Source of the DNA: Agelas oroides
Taxonomy: Eukaryota; Porifera; Demospongiae; Agelasida; Agelasidae
Assembly (NCBI GenBank): GCA_949130485.1
Contig: OX422192.1
Span: 4,410,085-4,474,084, forward strand
DNA length: 64,000 nt
Direction of reading: 5' to 3'
The position numbers and the translations under genes are program-made. This document shows, piece by piece, positions 25,001-37,000 of this stretch. The notes under the pieces are model-generated. The model was not told the origin of the DNA. It searched no databases and worked only from the letters and a program-made list of their open reading frames with translations. Numbering within the stretch: the stretch's first letter is position 1; every line of letters begins with the position of its first letter.

Positions 25001-28000
25001 AGTTTGGGAAATCAGTTACACACCCACCAACAGAGGATACCAGTCAGGTACTTGGGAACAAGGTTAACTCACACTTAAACTAATCCACAGTCAGCAGTAC
25101 AATCTCATTTACTTACCCCAAGTTCATCATCTTTGTCATTGATTTTGGCTCCATTTTCAATGAGGCATTTAACTGTGTCCACATGGCCTTTGTCAGCTGC
25201 CCAGTGTAGGGGAGAACTCTGATGGAGAGAAAGAACAAATATAGCATGGTCCTCTATAAATGTCCAGTTGGCCTAGTATACAGCTGGCTGCCATATTGAA
25301 GGTGACAAGCTACTAAATAATGGCAATGTAAATAATAGTTACATTCCCCAGACGGAGTAGCATGAGCCTGAAGGGCGAATGCTGTTCTGTCTGGGGAATG
25401 TAACTTATTTGTTAGATGTTACCCCTAGCAACCCACTGCCACACCCATAACCACGTCCACCCATTCTACTTTGTGTTATTCAAGTACAAAGTTTTGGTTG
25501 CTAAGCAACATCTAACAAGCATTGATACACAGTATACAGCTGGCTGCCATATTGAAGGTTACAAGCTACTCAATAATGGCAATGTAAGCATTGATACACA
25601 GCATACAGCTGGCTGCCATATTGAAGGTGACAAGCTACTCAATAATGGCAATGTAAATAGTAGTTACATTCCCCAGATGGAGCAGCATGAGCCCGAAGGG
25701 CGAATGCTGTTAAGTCTGGGGAATGTAACTTATTGGTTGGATGTTACCCCTAGCAACCCACTGCCACACCCATTACCACCTGTACCCATTCTACTTCGTG
25801 TTATTTAAGTTCAAAGTTTTGGTTGCTAAGCAACATCCAACAAGAATTGATATATACACACCTTCAGACTAGCTGTGTAGTACATGTACTAATTGAAAAT
25901 ACAGGTTGCTACGTACATCCTGAGCTTGACCTGTTTGCAGGTAACTAGGGCATGTTGTGGAGGATACACAACTGGTCAGCTACATGCCCTAGTAACAAGA
26001 ACATGTAGATTTAATGGACATATAAAGTTCAGTCAATAATAATATCATGTACGTTCATACCAGAAGTTGGGTCAGTAAATTAGGTTAGTAAGAATATCAC
26101 TTACCTTCACATAAAAATATTCAGGATGTTCAGGCACTTTTGACTTGGTGTTGATACCTACAGGAGAATAAGTCATCTGATCACTTCACAACTACTGGTT
26201 TACATTCACACAACACTCAGTGAAGCCGTAATCCCAACATTATTACACCCAAAGATGAAAAAAAAAAAAACCCGTGTAATATAATATAATTAACCCAATA
26301 TAATACACAGGCCAGAGGAAGCATTGGACATCCAATCTGAGTTGATATTCGTTAATGGCATGGTGCACTTGCCCCAGGAATGAAACTTTGGTATACCAAC
26401 AATTCTCCCTTCACCAGCTACACCACCGTCACCCCTCACAGTGACTCGCAAAGCGATTTTCCCGCTTAGGTGATGTCATGCGTTCAATATGCCACGTATA
26501 AAACCATTGCTACGTGTATTGATCATGTTACTGTGCTTCAGGCTAACAATACGTGCGTAACGCACGGGCATAAGCTGGTGAAGGCGTGCCTTGCTATTCA
26601 TGATTGATAAACTTATGTCTGGCTCCTCCCTTGAGGGTAAAAGAAGCCTTATGCTAACATAAAGCCTTTTAGCTAAATACCAGTGAACTGCATTTTGATA
26701 TAAACCAATTGATCAAGTTTTTAGATAAGTAGTGCTTACCTCACATCTTGTCAAATATGATCACACAAGTAGCTTGGTCAACATGTGTTTTGAGCTGTTC
26801 ATAAGTAGCAATGAACTGTGTTTTGTTGAAGCCTACTACCGAAGTTTGTACCCTACCCACCACTGAATTCTAATGTGTTTGAGCCAAGGAAAACCTGCAG
26901 CACTAAACTGCTTATGAGCATCTTGGGGTGCGGTTACTTTGCTCATTACACCCCAAGATGCGAAGTAAATAGTTGGAATAGGGAAGAACTTAACAGCCAT
27001 ACAAGAATATGAAAAAATGCCAGGCCAGAGGAAGGATTGAATCTCAAATCTGAGTGCATATTGGTTAGTGCCATGGTGCACCTACCCCAGGAATGAAAAT
27101 TTGGTTCACCAACAAGCGTGGGAAAGTAGTGCTAAATAAGAAAACAATAAACGGTCTCCGTGTCTGCTTGCTCATTTTCCATTTATTAATACAGGTGTGC
27201 GGTAGTCTACCTCACTGATGTGAAGTAGGTGCTATGTAAACTATTAAAGTGCTAAATAGCCTTATTTACCAGTGCTATGTTGCAGTACGCGGTGGTCTAA
27301 TGGTTAGGATTCAATCCTCAAGATTGGGTAGCACTTTTTGTTCTTTTTTTTTCAATCCCTGTATCACAGCTTATGGGCTTCCTTCCCTTGCAGACAATAG
27401 TAAATACATGGCAGTGCTTTCATATACTTTTTAAAGCCTGTACTAAAGGTTATGTAGTCAACTCATGTCTGGCTCCTCCCTTGAACCCAGCAGTGAGCCA
27501 TTCAGCAACCTGCAGCACTAACCTCTTATGAGCATCTTGGGGTGCGGTTATGCTCGTTAGAACTAATGTTAATATGTAATAGTTATTATCTTGCCCTAGG
27601 GATGCATGGTCATTTCACTTTTGAATGTTACACTATAAGTACTGGCAAATACCGTAATTCGCTTTTATTTCGTCTGTAAATTTCGCCAAAAAATATTCAC
27701 GTAAAATAATTTTCGCACAGACCAAATTGATCGAAAACAATTTTACAAGTCGCATGTGGTGGGCATTAATTGAGAATGATCGCACCGCGTGCTGAAGAGA
27801 TGGCTTGCGAAAAGGAGATGGGTTGTTGTGTTAGAGGCTACGACGTATACAAGAATACATGGGCAGCAGCAATTGGGGAATTACTTGTGTGTAGCAGGGA
27901 GCCAACCAAAGTGGGAAAATTCTCGTAAAATTATATTCGCGTAAAATATTTTCGTACGTTTTCTTTGTACGAAAAGTTTTTTACAACGATAATAAAGCGA

Positions 28001-31000
28001 ATTACGGTACAACCAATATCTCACTAAAGTCATAAAGCTTATACATAGGGATGGTTGTTTTATACATATCATGGTCATTTTACATATTGGTGTTAGGGTA
28101 AGTTGAACACCAATATGTAAGACTAGGAAAATGTGATCCATAACCATGCACAACTGCTCAAGAGCTAATATCTCTGACATGCGATGATACATGATGATGG
28201 TATGTGTATGAGTGTTTACATACATTGATATAGCAGAGTACAGCCGATTATAACCTTTTACCTAGACAACAAATAAAAATTTGTGTAAAGGGGGTGGGGA
28301 GGGGGAAGAGGCATACGTTATTCAAAAAGATTTTGTTCTGAAACTTCTGTCTGTACTAATTTGAAGTTACAACTATAAAGTATATCTTCTCCTTACCTAC
28401 ACCCTTCTGAATAAGGGTGTCCACCACTGGATTGGACCCCATGTATGCAGCATAGCACAATAGTCCATCTGCTTCTAGTAGTCCTTTCATCCTCTCACTA
28501 TTCTGAAGAAGCCCCTCCAACTCATCAAGGTGACGGTGGAAGGAGTCCACATCGCGTTGTTCAATGCTTTCTCGGAGTGTCTTCACTAATTTCTCCTACA
28601 GTGACACGAATACACTACAATAAGTTGCAATCAATGGGAGCCTTACAGATGCTGAGTCAATGTGAATATTGGGGCCCTTCTTTCCTGAAGTATTAGCACA
28701 TTGCATGTATGCTGTGGCATAAATATTACTCAATGCACAGGACACATTACCATGCTATGCCAAATGCAACTGTTTTACATGAAAAAAAATTGACAGTTAG
28801 TTAGCTGGCATGTACAAGTTCACACATACACACGGAGCACAATTGCCAGATGCAGTCCAGCCAACTTTCTACCTAAGCACACACACACATGCACCTGAGG
28901 GTCATTTTGGGCATAGCATCCACCAACTCCACTGTTCTGGAGCAAATCCCCATAAGGTGCAACAAATCCTGTAGAATAAATCTGCACGGTGACAGTAAGC
29001 TGGGGAGCCTGGCTCTGAATGCCAATCAATTGCAAGTCACATAAATCAGTCTGTCCTTTAGCTCATAAAGTAGATGCTGGTATTGAGTCAGAGGGATACT
29101 ATTATGGCATATAACTTTTACTCCTAAAATTTCCAAACTCGACACCATTTAGGGTATATAAAGGTGCCATTATCTAGCAACTTTCCCATCAAAATGTGTT
29201 CACTCTGTAGTACTTTTCATGGTTTGATGATTTTAGAGACCCCTAATTATGAACCCTGAACAGTGTATGCTAGCACTAATACCATGATAGAATGGAAGGT
29301 GCCCTAGTGAAGAAAAATTACTGTCAGCAAAAACAGAGGTTACAAAATGCTACGATACAGTTTGAACTCCAACTGAAAATGTTTCAATCAACAAAGCACC
29401 TGGTGACTCATAATACCAGCCGTCAACTCATAATACATGCAAGAGTGATTTTCATGGGCTGTTACTTTTAGAACCACTGCCTAGGGGGGAAAATACGAAT
29501 TTTGTAAGTGGTACATTCTCAGGAGAAATATTTCAAACTTTTAGATGAAACTGAAAAAATACATTACACTAATGAGTACAGTAGTTCAGTTTAGCTGTCT
29601 CATAATACCAGCATCTACCACCATGGTACATACACACTTGCATATAGCACCTAATGGAAAGCTGACCAAGACACCAATTGGTGTCACGGTTATGGCTAAG
29701 CATTATCACGGCCCAGGGCAAATAGCTATCAACTTTGTATCCAGTCTGTGATAAGCTTGGGCTTCCCCTACTGCGATAAGTGGGCTGGTCCGGAAGCCCT
29801 CAAGGGGCAGATTACAGTGAGAGATTACAGCCTGGGTGGTTGTTGATCTCCTCGATCGAGAAAACGACCCATTGGCCACATTTTCCTCTCAACACCAATA
29901 AGCAGAGGCACAGCGCCTCTTAGGTTATAAATATCTTAACACATGTCGAGCTGTGCCGTGTTAGTCAACGAGCAAAGCCAAAGACGGTACACACAACACG
30001 CAGCAGGTAAGCATCCTCCGTATAAACCGGTTACATATAACTTCAGAAAACATACCTAGGTTCAAAATAACATCACGTGAGGTTAATGTATATTTCCGCA
30101 TTTGAGGTTAATTGCATTCCACTTGTATAATCCGTTAGAAAGGGAGATGTGACAATGATTGCTAAATCTACTTTACAAACCTACAACTTCCTGCCAGAGC
30201 AACAACTATTTGAAAGTGCATTAATTATTGTATACAGCCATTTTGAAGTGCAAGAGCAAGTGTTGTAGGTGCCCTTCAATCGTTTTTCATGGATGTTTTC
30301 CGAATTCAAAGTAGATAGCCAGCTAGCCCACCCTTGTACCTGGCACATGAAAAAACCAATGGGCTAGCAACAAGTTGCGTTGGCTCGGTGCGTTGAATTT
30401 ACCAGGACTGAACAACTTGCTAGCTGTAAGACCACCTAGGAATGCACAGTAGATCATGCCCATTTGGGATGAAACCACTTTATAAGCATTCGGCACATGG
30501 GCTTTGTGCGTCTTTTTGCCTTGTGCTTATGAATTGGTTACATTCCTCACAGAAATGGAATGAGGCTAGTAAATAAATACCTTGCTGAGAAAGTTGAGAT
30601 GGGGTAAATGTAGGCCATTGTTGTCCACCACCTTCACTGTACAGTTGCCAAGGTGATGGAATATGATAACCACTTGCATACAGCATACCAGAAGGTTGGG
30701 CAAATACTGCAGAAAAATTGTGATTATCATAGCTGGATGAGATCGGTTCTCAATCTCAAGTCCCAATTTCCTCACTCATTCTGTACTCCAATAGTTGCTA
30801 AATTACACATGTATTGACAAGAGGTCAGATACAAATAAGAAATAGTATTGGCCTTTACATATGAATCTAATCTATCAAGCCAGACCATCTCTCAACCTCC
30901 AGAAAAGAGAGGGAAGGTCTGGCTTGATAGACTAGTGTGTACACATACATGTACACCGGTACTGGTTGCATGGTGATGCCCATCTACAAACTCGTGCAAT

Positions 31001-34000
31001 AAACAATAGGGCAAGTTTCTTACTGGTGAAGTCAAGTACTGTCAATCTTGTGAATGTCTGGGGTCCTGGCTATCATAGGAGAACTTGATGATGAAGTCTA
31101 CTACATTATTTGAATGTGGACCTCTCCCCCCCATGTCCACCTCATATCCACCAGATGTAATTCACGTGATAGGTGTTCCCAGGCTTTCCCCATTCTTCAC
31201 CGCTCTTCCGCTTCCATGTAGTATACTGAATGCGAACCGAAGAGCAAAAAATGGGGGAGGCCTGGGAACGAGGCTATTGCATATCCACATAGCCTTAAAA
31301 ATTATCCAACTACAGTAGCAGTGATCCTGGGTCAATTCCACAGTAAATTCTGAAAAGAATTATCCGTAAGGTACATGAAGGACTTGGATGGTTCACTCAA
31401 AATGGAATTATTTGTAAAGTGAGGCTGGTTGGGGAAAGAGGAAGGGTTGCATGCCGGTGTAGTGTGACTGAGACATACACAGTCAGTTAGCTGTGGTGTG
31501 ACTGTCGTGTGACTCACACATGGTCTGCTTCCTCCCTGATCAGCTGCTGTGTAGTTGAAGGCATATTCACTCGTATTCAGAGAAAATACACTGGACAGAT
31601 GAGGACCAGAAAATTTGAGTCCACAGCAACTTCTGTGGTACACTTACGACAGAACTGTGTGCATGTACTCCCACTCCTGTTTGTTTGTCTCTTCCTGCTT
31701 CACCCACTCCCTCCCTATGTACTTGCCTCGATCCCTTTCTCCCTCTTCTTTTCTATTCTTCCTCTTCTGTTCTCTATCACCTTTCTATCCTCTCTCTCTC
31801 TTCCCATTTTCACACACTCCCCTTTCCCTTGTTTTTGATCATGAGGCTTCATGTATCTCCCTCCTTCCTCCCTACCTCCATACTCATATTTCTTGTGTAA
31901 ATAGTTATGACATGATGAGGGAAGGGTAGACTGTCAAAGTCCATGCTAAAGATCTGTACAATTTACATATGAATCTAGTCTATCAAGCCAGACCATCTCT
32001 CACCCTCCAAAAATGTGAGAAGGTAGACTAATCATGCTGTAAAGGTTCTTAGTATTCATAGTTCACAACTTGTTAACCTGCAACCCTAAAACTGCATTAA
32101 ATACTGAAGCCAAGGTGTTGCTACTGCAAACAGTAGGATCTGATGGGTAGGTACAAAACCTGGACTCTGGACTCTGGACTGGACTATGGACTGGACTATG
32201 GACTGGATTATGGACTCGATTTTGGACTTGATTTTGGACTGAACAGCATTATGTATGAACTAACCTCATGTTTTGGAACTTTCCAGGCCTTTCCACAGTC
32301 CAGTTTTTGATTGCTTCCAGTCGTGTGCCAAAGGTTAGATTCTTATGCATTTTTTCAGCGTACATGGCAGCGTTAAGGCCTAGACAATGCATCGGGAGAT
32401 AGGTAATTGAGCTAGAGGCCAAGTAGTCTCGCAAGCCATATACCCTTGCGAAGAGTGGGCTTGCAAGACTATCAATATTCAAGTGAATGCCCCTACTCAC
32501 TTTGAGACTCAAAGTAGCGTAGAAAGGGGGTGGAAGTGTATTAGCGCGAGTGTACCAAAGTATGTTTATGTGCATGTGTTGTACCCTAGGACCAACTGAA
32601 GGGTCGAAGGTTCAAATGCCACCAGGAGGTAAATCCAATGTGGCTTTGTGCTTGACCCTCCCAGGAAACCAGCTTGATCTCTCAGCACTTCTGAAAGACA
32701 AGAAGTTCATATGATGAGGGAACAAGGAGGGTGCCTTGCAAGCTTACATTACTTTAAACTAAACTAGAATGCGGATTGATACTTGCATGTGCAACTGCAA
32801 ACCATCAGCTGAACGCTAGGAGTCATAGCTGCTTCCAAGTGTGCTTATGCCACTAGGGAGGTTGAGAACCTAAGAGCCCAACAGCTACCCCAAAGAAGTG
32901 GAAGCGGTAGATACCAACACCTACCACAATCACCTAAGTTGGACAATCAGATACATTGCTTCATGATAGTACTATACACACTTCAGTGATTGTGTTCATC
33001 CATGTACTGTGATAGCTCGTGATTTTGTTGTGTTTAACACGTAGTGTGACTTCAAGTTTCAGTCTATCATGCTTCACTTGAGATGCAGTAATGTTAAGAC
33101 ATTGGGCCATTAGGTGTCCCAGAACTCCCAGTAGGATGTGGTACAGACAGGACACTCCCAAGGGTGGGAGTCCTTTGGATGTCCCGGGGACTCCCAATGG
33201 GACTGGGGGACAGACAGGAGACTTGGGACAACTGCCAATAGTGGGAGTCCTTGGGATGTCCTGGGGACTCCTGGTGAGACTGCGGGACAGACAGAACACT
33301 GGAACAACTCCATGGGAATCCTTGGGATGTCCTGGAGACTCCCTATGGGACTGTGGGACAGACAGGACACTGGGACAACTCCCAAGGGTGGGAGTCCTAG
33401 GGATGTCCCAGGGACTCCCAGTGGGACTGGGGGACCGACAGGACACTGGACAACTCCCAAGGGTGGGAGTCCTTGGGATGTCCTGGGGACTCCCATGGGA
33501 CAGTGGGACAGACAGGACACTGGGACAACTCCCAAGGGTGGGAGTCCTTGGGATGTCCCAGGGACTCCCAATGGGACAGTGGGACAGACAGGACACTGGG
33601 ACAACTGCCAATCGCGGGACTGTGGGACAGACAGGACACTGGGACAACTTCAAAGATGTGGGAGTCCTTGGGATGCCCTGGCAACTCCCAGTTGGACTGT
33701 GGGACAGACACGACACTAGGCCAACTCCCAAAACGTGGGAGTCCGTAACAGATGTCCCAGGGACTCCCTCACCATTCAGTGGGACTTGGGATAGTCATGT
33801 AGGGAATGGGATTGCTGTTGGCGTCTCTGTACATGAGTGAAGACTTGAGGCATCTTTGAGAAATAGGGAAGTCGCCACGCATCAGCTATGGTGCAAAATC
33901 TCTGCCGCCAACTGCATTCGGTAAGCTGCATGAGCCTTTCTACACAACTGTTAGCCCTTGTACACTTACTCAGTAGGTGCTATGTAACACTATCCCGAAT

Positions 34001-37000
34001 GTCGTCATCAAAACACAACTGCTAACTATCGTACAATAGGTGCGCACACACCAGCTGCCATTCCTGGCTATCATTCGTAACTGTCGTCATTCAAGCTCAC
34101 CCTAGCTTGCTGCCAGAGCATCGAGTGGTTTGAAAATTTTACTTACACTCTGCATGCGGCCCGCGGCTATCACGTTAAATTACAGCATTAAGAATATACT
34201 GAACAGCGTACAACAGAAAATATACGAAAAATTGCAGTAGAACACACTCCTGCTCACCCCAATAAGTCTATCAATCTCTCACCCTCCAGAAGTGTGAGAG
34301 ATGGTCTAGCAGATGTTATTAGTATGCATGAGTTGCTGACCAATCAGATCCGGGATGGTACAAAACCTGGACTCTGGACTCTGGACTGGACCATGGACTG
34401 GACTATGGACTGGATTATGGACTTCATTTTGGACTCAGTTGGACAGTAAATAGTGTTCTAGAGCTGCTGTTTAAAGAATGCTGGACTGCCAAATGAGTAG
34501 AAGATTGTCCTAACAGTAAAAAACAGATATGTTTGCAGCTATTAGCAAGACTGGCTGGTTGGTTTAAGCCATCACTCTGTTCTTACAGCCTTCCAGCCCA
34601 GCTTGTTGGCAAGGAGTTGCAAGCTTATAATACCTAACATAAGCTTTAGACAGCTAGCTGAATTTCTTGCCTGCCTGTTACAAGGCTTGCTTCTGCTCCT
34701 CTGCCGCGGGTCCAGTGGCTCAGTAGTATAAAGAGCATCTTGCCTAAGCAGATATGCTCACTATACACCACCTCAGCCTCTAGATCAACTACGCACTCCT
34801 ATTCATGACAACTTTGCAAAAAGAGCCAAAATATTTTTGGTGATATATCACAAGAAATTTCTAGCAACTGGTGGTACTTCCTACACAAGAGAGGCAGCAG
34901 TGTGACAGGAAATGACCCACGCTTTTGTACTCAAGTGATGAAAACCTGAGTGGTGGCCTAGGAATGAAGTGTGTACACTTTACGCTGGCTTTTCTAGTAG
35001 CAATAACATGGCACACAAGGTATTCTACATGTAGCAGACCTAAACACCGGGTAATTTCAGGGATGGGCTCAGACAGAGGTAGGTCAAAGACCACTGGTGT
35101 TTTCTTTTTTTTTTTTTATCTTTAGCAAATGTACAATGTAAGTACCTTCATTTTAACATAGCTAGTTTGGCCACTGTAATATCCTGTGTCACCATAGGTC
35201 TCATTTCGTGATGGCAAATGTTTTGGCCCTGTATAGTCTCCATGAATTACCTCTCAGGCATAGTGCTTTAACTGAAGATACTTCAATGATAACTGTATCT
35301 AGCTGTGGTGTCAAACTTCAGTAAGTCCTCTCAGGCTTGGAAAGGCTAAAACATTAGACGAACACATACACTTTTGTGGCTTTTTATTCATTCATTCATT
35401 ACTATAATTTTTTTTCTTCTTTCCACTTGGGGTGTAATCTGGATTACACTTAGCCCTATGGGCAAAAACAACAACAGTGGTCTTTGACCCACCTCTGCCT
35501 GAGCTCATTCCATTTGCCCTGATGACAACTGAAGTGCAGAAGCCACCTGAGAACCCATTACTTTGACCTGCCTCTGTCTGAGCCTATCTCAAAATTATAA
35601 TGTCCATCCTTCACAATTTTTCAATCTGCGGTGTATTCAACACAGGATGTTTCAACAAGTGGACACTTACGTAAGAACTTGTGGGTTAAAGAAGGGAGAA
35701 GACACATCTACACAACAGCACACGCCATATACCAGATATTGGCACTGTATGACATCAGAGCCCCATGTGGCAGCCCTCGCGTAATAACTAATTTGTTGCA
35801 TGACAACCCATTGCAACCCATGCTATCAAAGTGCAGTAATTGGCATGTCTACTATTGCTGTGGTATCTATCAAGATGGCATATACTGGATTTGCATGTTT
35901 TAGAGCTAGTAGAAGCATTTTTATGTGAAGGCAGAATTGTGTATAGCACCCAGCCTCATGAGGAGAGTCATGCAAAGACAGGGTTCCAAAGTTCAAGATT
36001 GATGATACACCTGCACAGTCCTTACCAGAAAGTAGACCATCCATTGCAAGTAGTCTTTGAAGTTGTTGTTGTTTTCTGCCATACTTCTCTATGAAGCTCT
36101 TCATAGTCCCGAGGACATCCCAAAGTTGCCTTGGAACTTCGGGATGGGAAGGACAGCGGGACTGTGATGTCTCTGGTGGGACACGGGAGTCGACTTTGGG
36201 ATGGGAAAGACAGTGGGACTGTGATGTCCTTGGTGGGACATGGGAGTCCGGAGGACATCCCACAGTCCCCTTGGGACTTTGGGATGGGAAGGACAGTGAT
36301 GTCTCTGGTAGGAAATGGGACTCCTGAGGACATCCCATAGCCCCAAGGGACTTTGGGATGGGAAGGACAGTGGGACTGTGATGTCTCTGGTAGGACATGG
36401 GAGTCCCGAGGACATCCCACAGTCCCCTTGGGACTTTGGGATGGGAAGGACAACAGGACTGTGATGTTTTGGTGGGACATGGGAGTCCCGAGGATATCCC
36501 ACAGTCCCCTTGGGACTTTGGGATGAGAAGGACAGCGGGACTGTGATGTCTCCGGTGGGACACGGGAGTCCCGAGGACATCCCATAGTCCCAAGGGGACT
36601 TTGGGATGGGAAGGACAGCGGGACTGTGATGTCTTTGGTGGGACATGGGAGTCCCGAGGACATCCCACAATCCCCTTGGGACTTTGGGATGGGAAGGATA
36701 GTGGGACTGTGATGTCTCTGGTGGGACACGGCAGTCGACTTTGGGATGGGAAGGACAGTGGAACTGTGATGTCTCTGGTGGGACACGGGAGTCGACTGTG
36801 GGATGGGAACAACAGCGGGACTGTGATGTCTTTGGTGGGACACAGGAGTCCCTGGGACATCCCATAGTCCCAAGGGGACTTAGGGATGGGAAGGACAGCG
36901 GGACTGTGATGTCTCTGGTGGGACATGGGAGTCCCGAGGACATCCCACAGTCCCCTTGGGACTATGGGATGGGAAGGACAGTGGGACTGTGATGTCTTTG

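Larger units (their letters stand above)
20780..25080 (-). repeat. Tandemly duplicated ankyrin exon-intron units
   Basis: Intron blocks recur with each ankyrin exon: AAACAGCCAACACACACCTT near 20825, 21558, 22330, 23287 and 23824, and GTACCTGGGAACAAGGCTAA near 21020, 21810, 22783, 23474 (diverged near 24700 and 25050). Units are about 0.7-0.9 kb. The unit around 24540-24780 keeps the intron blocks but has no ankyrin exon. Confidence 0.85.
30871..34315. repeat. Family of short foldbacks, three copies
   Basis: Copy 1 at 30871-30932: TCTATCAAGCCAGACC ... GGTCTGGCTTGATAGA. Diverged copies at 31979-32035 and 34266-34315, each with ATCTCTCACCCTCCA in the loop side. The last two are followed within 100-190 bp by a GGACT-rich microsatellite, so hairpin and microsatellite seem to travel together. 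Confidence 0.75.

Noticed and set aside
31509-31929. Three overlapping + strand frames of 71-109 codons
   Set aside because: All follow from a pyrimidine-rich tract that lacks stops; amino acids are Leu/Ser/Pro/Phe filler.
32961-33840. Open frames of 164-256 codons on both strands
   Set aside because: Produced by minisatellite A, whose unit lacks stops; no domain and no splice logic.
34709-34790. tRNA gene
   Set aside because: A-box-like half only; no acceptor-stem pairing or B box, so treated as a SINE relic.
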